Assembly (NCBI GenBank): GCA_947462115.1
Contig: CANHON010000049.1
Coordinates: forward strand, 1 to 17,156
From: Deltaproteobacteria bacterium
Lineage (GTDB): Bacteria > Myxococcota_A > UBA796 > UBA2385
Length of the DNA: 17,156 nucleotides
Direction: 5' to 3'
In this document: positions 12,085 to 17,156 of the stretch, one piece after another
Layout: each line of letters opens with the position of its first letter
Numbering within the stretch: position 1 is the stretch's first letter
Translations under genes and position numbers: made by a program
Notes under the pieces: generated by a model
What the model was told of the DNA's origin: nothing
The model's input: the letters and a program-made list of their open reading frames with translations, nothing else
Database searches by the model: none

Positions 12085-12842
12085 GCCCACCTCCGCGCGG
12101 GGTCGCGGATCGGGGTCGCCGCGTAGACCTCGTCGATGCCGTGGGCGTACTTGGAGTAGGCTTGGCGAGACAGCCCGAGCCGATCGACCACCGACACCAT
12201 CCAAGAGGGCGCACGTTCGCCGAACTTGAGCTCCAGCACGCCGATCGCGTCCCAGGTTCGGGTGCGGTCCGGCGCATCGAGGGCCCGCCATGCGTTGGGC
12301 TGGGGCTCGAGGCTCCAGGCGGACGCCGCCTGCGCGCGCACCGCGAAGTCAACGCTGACGCGGGCATAGTCCTCAAAGCGGCCCATCCAGGCCCGCCGCT
12401 TGTACTCCACCAACACCTTGGGCTCCAACGCGTGACGCAGGCATAGGTTGGAGAAGGGCGCGACGGGGTCCGACGCCTCGCAGGGGGGCCCGCCCCGGGC
12501 CGCCGCGACCTCGGCCCACCGCGCCGTGCTGATCTTGCGGCGCCACTTGCGGATCACGTCGCCCGTTCGGCGCTTGATCTCGAGGTAGGCCCGGCCGTCC
12601 CCGACCGCCGGGTAGCAGCGGACCCGGACCTTGAATCGATCGACGGCTTCGAGATCATTGGCGTGGTACAGGCGCAAGTCGTGGGTGTCCAGGTAGAGCG
12701 AGCGGATCGGGTAGGTGCCGTCGGGGCCCAAATTCTGGTCCAAGGCACACCAGGGGACCAGCAGGCTGCCCAGGGCCTCGAGGCGGTCCATCGTCAGCAG
12801 GTATTTGAATTCCCGCCGAGGAGGGATGGACGGCAGCGGCAC
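12081..12842 (-). CDS. VTC-domain polyphosphate polymerase-like protein
   Basis: The product is 253 aa. It has the triphosphate-tunnel fold pattern of the VTC catalytic domain: REFKYLL (E11, K13), SLYLDTHDLRLYH, RFKVRVR (R69, K71, R73) plus R75, LEIKRR (E88, K90), R98-K99-x-R101-R102, VEYKRRAW (E146, R149, R150), LELKFGERAPSW (E204, K206) and YSKYAHG (K231). These basic and acidic residues line the tunnel and bind metal in yeast Vtc4, which makes polyphosphate from ATP; all expected positions appear filled, so activity is plausible. The start chosen is GTG 12840-12842, with GAGG 8 nt upstream (12851-12854), because the only upstream ATG (12884) lies inside the predicted -10 box. It is the first gene of the operon and overlaps DUF4956 as ATGA. 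Confidence 0.85.
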   Translation of the reverse strand: MPLPSIPPRREFKYLLTMDRLEALGSLLVPWCALDQNLGPDGTYPIRSLYLDTHDLRLYHANDLEAVDRFKVRVRCYPAVGDGRAYLEIKRRTGDVIRKWRRKISTARWAEVAAARGGPPCEASDPVAPFSNLCLRHALEPKVLVEYKRRAWMGRFEDYARVSVDFAVRAQAASAWSLEPQPNAWRALDAPDRTRTWDAIGVLELKFGERAPSWMVSVVDRLGLSRQAYSKYAHGIDEVYAATPIRDPARRWA

Positions 12843-12882
12843 GGCAAGGACCTCGCAGCGAGCAACGGCCCGCGCGGCAGCC

Positions 12883-12912
12883 ATTGTGGCACGACGGTGA
12901 CGTCGATGTCAA
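12883..12912 (-). promoter_or_regulatory. Sigma-70-type promoter of the VTC-DUF4956-HlyD-TolC operon
   Basis: On the minus strand, TTGACA (12907-12912) is followed by an 18-bp spacer and CACAAT (12883-12888; four of six -10 bases). Transcription would start near 12876, downstream of the ATG at 12884, so translation should start at the GTG at 12842 with its GAGG site. Confidence 0.5.
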
Positions 12913-12962
12913 GCGCCCGGGGGACAGTCCGCCCGGCAGAGCCCTCGGATTTCCCCGCAGCG

Positions 12963-12990
12963 CCCCGCTGGACCGAGCCCCGCTGGACCG
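12963..12990. repeat. Two direct copies of CCCCGCTGGACCG, 15 bp apart
   Basis: Identical 13-mers lie at 12963-12975 and 12978-12990 in the gap between the protease stop and the VTC promoter. They could be chance in GC-rich sequence or a tandem regulator site. The rest of the gap shows only the promoter. Confidence 0.35.
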
Positions 12991-13007
12991 GGCCCGCTAA
13001 ATCGCGC

Positions 13008-14129
13008 TCAGCGGCGGCGTCGGCCCAGCGCCAGGCCCAGCGCCGCGAGCCCGCCCCACAGCCCGAGGCGGCCGCTCGTGGCGCCGCTCGCGCAGGCCAC
13101 GGCCTTGCCCGGCTCGGTCGTCGCCTCGGGGTTGGCGGCCCCGCCGTCGTCTTCGTCGAGGGTGACCCCGCCGTCGCTGCCCGAGCCGTCGTCCGTCGCG
13201 CCCGCGTCCCCCGCGTCGCCTTCGCCGGCGGTGCCGGTGTCTTCGGTTCCGGCCCCGCCGGTGCCCGCGCCGCCCCCGCTGGAGCCGCCCGAAGAGCCGC
13301 CGCCGCTGGAGCCGCCGCCGCTGGAGCCGCTGTCCCCGCCGGAGACGCCGCCCATCTCGTCCTCGATCCAGCCGAGCACCGAGTCCACGCGGGTGATGCC
13401 CGCGGCGGCGTCGGGGCTGTCGCAGACGACCCGGCTGCTGCCGGAGATCATGAAGCCGAAGGAGTTGATCCCGACCAGCTCCATCGTGCCGCCGTCGTCG
13501 CGCAGCGCCGCGCCGCCGGAGTCTCCCGAGCAGATGTTGGCGCCGCCCTCGCTGTCCCAGGTGATGATGAGGCCGCTGTAGTACTCGTAGATCGGCACAT
13601 CCACGGTGCGCTTGGTGCCGGAGCCCGAGCCCGAGTCGCTGCTGATGCCGAAGCCGACGTAGGTGATGTCGGTCTCGACCCAGCTCGAGTCCACCCGGTC
13701 CGAGTTCATCGGGATCGGCGTCACAGACCGCATTCCGCCGTCGCCGAGCTGCAGCACCGCCGCGTCGTTGTAGGGCAGCGAGTAGTCGGGGTGCGCGGCG
13801 TAGTAGACGACCGGCTTGTAGTCGATCCAGCCGGTCTCGCTGTAGATCTCGGTGCCGGCGACAAAGTAGATGTCGTAGCCGTAGCGAACGTAGGCCTCGA
13901 TGCCCTCGGTCACGCAGTGCGCGGCGGTCACGACCCACTCGGCGTCGACCAAGGTGCCCGAGCAGAAGGACTGCAGATCGCCATAGCGCTCGTTGTAGCC
14001 GACGATCGCGCCGACGGCCTCGTAGCCGGAGGTCGTCACCCCGCCGATGATCGGGGGCGCCTCTCGGGCGGCGGCCGGGCCAGCGACCAGCAGGAGGAGC
14101 CCGGACAGCGCGAGCGGAGAGCGGTTCAT
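13008..14129 (-). CDS. Secreted chymotrypsin-fold (S1A) serine protease with MYXO-CTERM-like C-terminal tag
   Basis: The product is 373 aa, from an ATG with GAGG 5 nt upstream. Residues 1-21 are a signal peptide. A short propeptide, REAPP, leads to the mature-type N-terminus IIGG (27-30). The catalytic triad is H71 (TAAHC), D122 (NDAAVLQL) and S204 (GDSGG). C56-C72 and C200-C236 match conserved chymotrypsin disulfides. The residue six before the active Ser is N198, where trypsin has Asp, so trypsin-like Arg/Lys specificity is unlikely. From about 260 to 340 there is a Gly/Ser then Asp/Gly/Thr-rich linker encoded partly by 15-bp repeats (near 13294-13323). The end is a lone Cys346, a hydrophobic stretch (about 355-369) and RRRR, the layout of a MYXO-CTERM sorting signal processed by myxosortase and found in Myxococcota. 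Likely cell-surface anchored. Monocistronic. Confidence 0.88.
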   Translation of the reverse strand: MNRSPLALSGLLLLVAGPAAAREAPPIIGGVTTSGYEAVGAIVGYNERYGDLQSFCSGTLVDAEWVVTAAHCVTEGIEAYVRYGYDIYFVAGTEIYSETGWIDYKPVVYYAAHPDYSLPYNDAAVLQLGDGGMRSVTPIPMNSDRVDSSWVETDITYVGFGISSDSGSGSGTKRTVDVPIYEYYSGLIITWDSEGGANICSGDSGGAALRDDGGTMELVGINSFGFMISGSSRVVCDSPDAAAGITRVDSVLGWIEDEMGGVSGGDSGSSGGGSSGGGSSGGSSGGGAGTGGAGTEDTGTAGEGDAGDAGATDDGSGSDGGVTLDEDDGGAANPEATTEPGKAVACASGATSGRLGLWGGLAALGLALGRRRR

Positions 14130-14228
14130 CTGGACCTCAGGGGCGAATGGGGGGCCGGCGGCGGGGCCCGCGCAGCAGCGGGGCGCAGCGACGGCGTCCT
14201 GGACCGCGACGAAGATAGCCAACCCCCT

Positions 14229-14241
14229 GCGGACCGTCCGC
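14229..14241. promoter_or_regulatory. 13-bp inverted repeat GCGGAC-C-GTCCGC in the protease 5' region
   Basis: Perfect 6-bp arms flank one base, about 100 bp upstream of the protease ATG and 70 bp past the GH57 stop. It could be an operator or a short hairpin; no T-run follows. The 180-bp gap 14130-14309 shows nothing else convincing. Confidence 0.25.
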
Positions 14242-14309
14242 CCTCGGGTGGGGCCAGCGCTCGTCCTTCACCGCGCGCTGACAGGCGGCCGACCGGCGAC
14301 CGACCGGGC

Positions 14310-15995
14310 TCAGCCCTCGCCCTCCCAGGCGTCCAACGAGAGCCCAGGGAAGACCGGGTCTCTGGCCAAGGCGGCGGCGCGCACGGCGCGGAGCTCGGGC
14401 TCGGCGGGTCGGCCCGCGGCCGCGTCCTCGGCGAGGTTGCACAGCACGTCAAAGTCGTCGAGGTGCCCGGAGAAGCGGCGGATGCCGTAGTCCACCGCGC
14501 CGCCGGTGCGGACCACGAAGGGCCAGTCGCTCGCCTGCACCAACAGCAAGGAGCGGGCCGCCTCCCGCAGGTGCTCGGCCGCCGCAGGGTCGGCGCCGGC
14601 CTGGGACAGCCGCCACCGCAGGCCGAGGAAGCGGTCTTCGGCGCGGTAGAGCGCCTCCCACATCCACTGCGTCTGATCATTGAGCCAGACGCGGTTGTCG
14701 CCGCCAGCACCCCAGCTCCCCTCGGGCAGCCAGACCACCTTGTCGGGCGGCGCGGCCTTGAGCACGCCCTCGGCGGTGCTGACCTGGATGTCGGGATCGG
14801 CGTGCAGGCGCAGCAAAACGTCGCGGAGGAAGCGCGGGCCCTCGTGCCACCAGTGGCCGAACAGCTCGGCGTCGAAGGGCGCGGTCACGCAGCCGGCGCG
14901 GCCGGTGTCGGCCTTGTGGGCCACGAGCCGGGCGCGCACCCGCTCGGCGAAGTGCGAGGCCTGGCTGAAGGTCGCGGAGCGGACCGCTTCGGGCTCGTAG
15001 AGGGCCTTGTCGCCGAGATCGGCCTTGCGGTCGGTGACCCGCCAGTAGCGGTGCCCGTCGCCGTCCTTGCGGCGGTGGAACTCGAGGTAGCGGCCGTCGC
15101 CGGGGTAGCCCCCGTCGGCTTGCCAGACCTGCTCGCTCACGTCGGGGTGCCGGGCGAAGGCCGTGACGTGGCTTTCGCCGCCGTGGGTGCCCACCCGGTG
15201 GGGCTCCATCACGCTGCGCCAACCGCGGCTGCCGTCGAGGTTCGCCTCCTCCCAGCCCACTTTTCGGAAGCGGCCGGCCTCGACGACGCCCTCGGAGCGG
15301 GCGCTGGCAAAAAGGTGGGCATCGACGAAGAAGTGCGTCACGCCGTTGTCTTCGAGGATGCGGTCCACCCCGGCCCGCAGCACCTCGCCGCCGAGGCCGC
15401 CCACGGGCGGGCGCCAGGCCCCGGTGGGCCGGAAGCTGCACTCGGGCAGCCAGATGCCCCGCGGGCGGAAGCCGAGGTGCCGCTCCGAGCTCGCGAGGCC
15501 GATGCGGAGCTGCGCGGCGATGCACCGATCATGCCGGGTCAAGGCGGCGAACCCGTGGGTGGCGAAGCCAGAGAGCAGCTCCAGGTTGCCGGCGCGGGCC
15601 TGCGCGGCGAAGGCGCCGACGAGGTCACGATCCACCCGCAGCCAGCGGGCGCGGAGCAGCTCCAGCTCCTCGGCCCAGTGCCGGGCGATGGGGGCCAAGG
15701 TCGGGTCCGCCTGGTCGTCTTTGGCGCGCTTGAGGCGATCTTCGAGGTAGCCATCGACCAAGCGCTGCAGGGCCGGGCTGCGGAGCTGCTCCAGCAGGAT
15801 GGGCGTGATGCCCAGCGTGAGGCCCGAGGGCAGGCCGGCCTCGGCGAGCTCCTCCACCACCCCGAGGAGGGGCAGGTAGACGCCGATCACCGCCTCCAGA
15901 AGCCAGTGCTCGCCGTGGGGCCAGCGGCCGTGGTGGAGGACGTAGGGCATGTGCCCGTGCAGCGCGAGGACCAAGCGGCCGAGGGGTGGGTGCAT
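14310..15995 (-). CDS. GH57 1,4-alpha-glucan branching enzyme (DUF1957-type C-terminal domain)
   Basis: The product is 561 aa, close to the usual size of bacterial and archaeal GH57 branching enzymes. Family motifs are LALHGHMPYVL (10-20), the nucleophile block WLPECSF (E185), the acid block APFDAELFGHWW (D375) and EGSWGAGGDNRVW (425-437), which marks the C-terminal DUF1957-like part. The enzyme cuts an alpha-1,4 glucan and re-attaches the piece in alpha-1,6 linkage, in the cytoplasm, for glycogen synthesis. The start is the ATG at 15995 because GGAGG sits 4 nt upstream; ATGs at 16040 and 16022 lack one and lie farther from the first conserved strand. It follows the second GH57 gene by 60 bp on the same strand, probably one operon. 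Confidence 0.9.
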   Translation of the reverse strand: MHPPLGRLVLALHGHMPYVLHHGRWPHGEHWLLEAVIGVYLPLLGVVEELAEAGLPSGLTLGITPILLEQLRSPALQRLVDGYLEDRLKRAKDDQADPTLAPIARHWAEELELLRARWLRVDRDLVGAFAAQARAGNLELLSGFATHGFAALTRHDRCIAAQLRIGLASSERHLGFRPRGIWLPECSFRPTGAWRPPVGGLGGEVLRAGVDRILEDNGVTHFFVDAHLFASARSEGVVEAGRFRKVGWEEANLDGSRGWRSVMEPHRVGTHGGESHVTAFARHPDVSEQVWQADGGYPGDGRYLEFHRRKDGDGHRYWRVTDRKADLGDKALYEPEAVRSATFSQASHFAERVRARLVAHKADTGRAGCVTAPFDAELFGHWWHEGPRFLRDVLLRLHADPDIQVSTAEGVLKAAPPDKVVWLPEGSWGAGGDNRVWLNDQTQWMWEALYRAEDRFLGLRWRLSQAGADPAAAEHLREAARSLLLVQASDWPFVVRTGGAVDYGIRRFSGHLDDFDVLCNLAEDAAAGRPAEPELRAVRAAALARDPVFPGLSLDAWEGEG

Positions 15996-16055
15996 CGGGC
16001 CTCCGGCGTGCGGCCTATCCATCCAGGGGGCCTCGGGCACCTGCCCGGCCGCCGC

Positions 16056-17156
16056 TCAGCGCCGGAGCAGCTCGAGGCGGGCGGTGCGCCGCTGCCGCTC
16101 CTCCCCCCACAATGAGAGCGCGAAGTCCAGGCCCAAGCAGATCCCCTGAAAAGCGGCCACGATCTGCCCGTCTCGCTCCAGCGGCCCCTCGATGGGGTGG
16201 TGCAGCAAGCGCACCGCCGGCTCCACCTGAACCCGCAGCAGGGCGCCGAGATCGCCGAAGCGCAGGCCAATGTCAGCGACCCCCTGCACCTCGCCCACCG
16301 CGGTCCAGGGCTTGGGCGGCGCGCCGGGGGTGTGGAGGCTGCGTTCGGCGCTGATGGATCCGTCCAAGTTGACGTTGAGCTCGACCAAAAGGTGCAGATC
16401 CACCGGCTCCCGCGACCGGTTGACCAGCTCCCACTCCACCTCGATGGTGGGGCCATCGCCGAAAAAGGCCATCCTGCGGGTGATCTGGATCATGCCGTCC
16501 GGAGCGCCGGCCCGGGCGACCGAGGCCTCGCGCACCAGCACCACCCGCGCGACCCGCGCACCAGCGTCCGTCGACGGGTCCGCAGCCTGGCCCTCGGAGT
16601 CGGCGCGCTCCACCCGCCACGCGGCCGGCCGGCGGTCGCCGACCTCGGGGGCCTGGCCCCGCCACAGCGCCCGGGCGTCCAGGCCGTCGGCCATCAAGCG
16701 CTCGACGAAAAGGTGCCGTAGGTGGGTGTCTTCGTAGGCGAGGTGGGCGGGGTCGCCCGCGGCGCAGCGGGGCGCGGCCGGCGGCGGGATCGGTCGAAGT
16801 GGGGCCTCGGCGGAGGGATCTCCGGAAGGATCGCTGCCCAAGCCCAGCGAGGGCGCGACCGGCAGCGAGGGCGCCACCGGCAGCGAGGGGGCCGGAGGGA
16901 GCGAGGGCGACGGGTGGAGCCTGCCGGTGCGCCCCGGGTCGGTCTGCTCGTCGAGCGCGTCGTCGCCAAGGTCGTTGATGCCCTGCAGCGCGTCGTCTTC
17001 GAGGGGGAGCAGCTCCGGCAGGCTGGCCGCCGCCCGGAGCGCGGCGTGGCCGAGGCGGGCCTGGCGCTCCATCGTATTGACCAGGTTGCCCATGCCCGCC
17101 ACCGCGAGCAGGTCGACGCCGCCGCCCTCCCGCGGTCGGAGGCGGAGCAGCCAGCG
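16056..17156 (-). CDS. GH57 alpha-amylase/4-alpha-glucanotransferase-type protein, C-terminal part with DUF1926-like domain (5' end beyond right edge)
   Basis: The frame is open to the right edge, giving 366 visible residues and a normal stop. The first visible residues, LRLRPREGGGVDLL followed by NLVNTMERQARLGH, resemble the end of the GH57 catalytic region of AmyA/4-alpha-glucanotransferases, where a GG..E..D.....N..DT..RR.E.YH pattern follows the catalytic domain. A Pro/Ser-rich low-complexity stretch (about 80-115) precedes a beta-sandwich-like DUF1926-type domain (from about residue 135), including ITRRMAFFGDGPTIEVEWEL and VDLHLLVELNVNL. The catalytic residues lie outside the window, so exact activity is open: amylase, 4-alpha-glucanotransferase, or an inactive relative. 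The neighbouring branching enzyme supports glycogen or maltodextrin metabolism. Confidence 0.78.
   Translation of the reverse strand, partial: RWLLRLRPREGGGVDLLAVAGMGNLVNTMERQARLGHAALRAAASLPELLPLEDDALQGINDLGDDALDEQTDPGRTGRLHPSPSLPPAPSLPVAPSLPVAPSLGLGSDPSGDPSAEAPLRPIPPPAAPRCAAGDPAHLAYEDTHLRHLFVERLMADGLDARALWRGQAPEVGDRRPAAWRVERADSEGQAADPSTDAGARVARVVLVREASVARAGAPDGMIQITRRMAFFGDGPTIEVEWELVNRSREPVDLHLLVELNVNLDGSISAERSLHTPGAPPKPWTAVGEVQGVADIGLRFGDLGALLRVQVEPAVRLLHHPIEGPLERDGQIVAAFQGICLGLDFALSLWGEERQRRTARLELLRR
16847..16918 (-). repeat. Four tandem 18-bp units inside the second GH57 gene
   Basis: Units start at 16847, 16865, 16883 and 16901, each beginning GCGAGGG. The first two differ at one base; the last two have drifted. 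They encode six-residue PSLPVA-like units in the linker before the DUF1926-like domain. In-frame length keeps the gene open when copy number changes. Confidence 0.75.

Noticed and set aside
12085..12291. N-terminal extension of the DUF4956 protein
   Set aside because: It overlaps the VTC frame and lacks membrane character; ATG 12084 has GGAGG and the ATGA overlap.
14130..14222. Upstream start for the serine protease
   Set aside because: The 31 extra residues precede a textbook signal peptide, and the ATG at 14129 has its own GAGG site.
12663..16115. An 1150-codon plus-strand open frame opposite the VTC, protease and GH57 genes
   Set aside because: It crosses three genes and their intergenic gaps and shows no recognisable domain; the minus-strand frames have clear catalytic motifs. 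Long antisense frames are expected at this GC content.

Overview
The window is about 17 kb of very GC-rich bacterial DNA, packed with genes and strongly biased to G/C in third codon positions. The host is most likely a member of the Myxococcota or a related former deltaproteobacterial lineage. The evidence is the base composition, a trypsin-fold protease whose C-terminus (Cys, hydrophobic segment, four Arg) resembles a MYXO-CTERM sorting tag, a DHH-CBS-nucleotidyltransferase fusion, and paired GH57 glucan enzymes. No rRNA, tRNA, CRISPR array, transposase or other mobile element was seen. The organism is inferred, not proven.

Layout, left to right. (1) 1-3590, minus strand: a TetR/AcrR regulator, then a Kbl-like PLP-dependent alpha-oxoamine synthase, then a tRNA-nucleotidyltransferase-type fusion that runs off the left edge. 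The last two overlap as TTGA. (2) 3591-3772: a divergent control region with a TTGACA-N17-TATGGT promoter facing right and an 18-bp inverted repeat just after the expected transcription start. (3) 3773-9059, plus strand: two genes forming one large 2-hydroxyacyl-CoA dehydratase/benzoyl-CoA reductase-like iron-sulfur system. The first encodes tandem BadF/HgdC-type activase domains plus a COG3580/DUF2229 part; the second encodes the COG3581 part. (4) 9165-12842, minus strand: a tight four-gene operon with its own promoter, encoding a VTC-type polyphosphate polymerase domain, a DUF4956 membrane protein, an HlyD-type periplasmic adaptor and a TolC-type outer-membrane protein. (5) 13008-14129, minus: the secreted serine protease. 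(6) 14310-17156, minus: a GH57 1,4-alpha-glucan branching enzyme and, upstream of it, the C-terminal part of a second GH57 enzyme (alpha-amylase/4-alpha-glucanotransferase type) cut by the right edge.

How the genes may work together. The TetR protein probably represses the dehydratase-like pair through the palindrome; TetR proteins beside acyl-CoA enzymes often sense acyl-CoAs. The same set of modules (COG1924, COG3580, COG3581), fused in one chain, is what I recall for PlsA, the anaerobic plasmalogen synthase of Clostridium perfringens. A lipid-modifying reductase is therefore a live hypothesis. In block 4, the polyphosphate polymerase and its membrane partner are translationally coupled and co-transcribed with two envelope-spanning export parts, but no ABC, RND or MFS pump is present. 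This suggests an undescribed synthesis-and-export machine, possibly for polyphosphate or another anionic polymer. The GH57 pair belongs to glycogen or maltodextrin metabolism.

There is no stretch longer than 300 bases without a gene. The intergenic gaps are 2910-2969, 3591-3772, 7382-7442, 9060-9164, 11381-11403, 12843-13007, 14130-14309 and 15996-16055.
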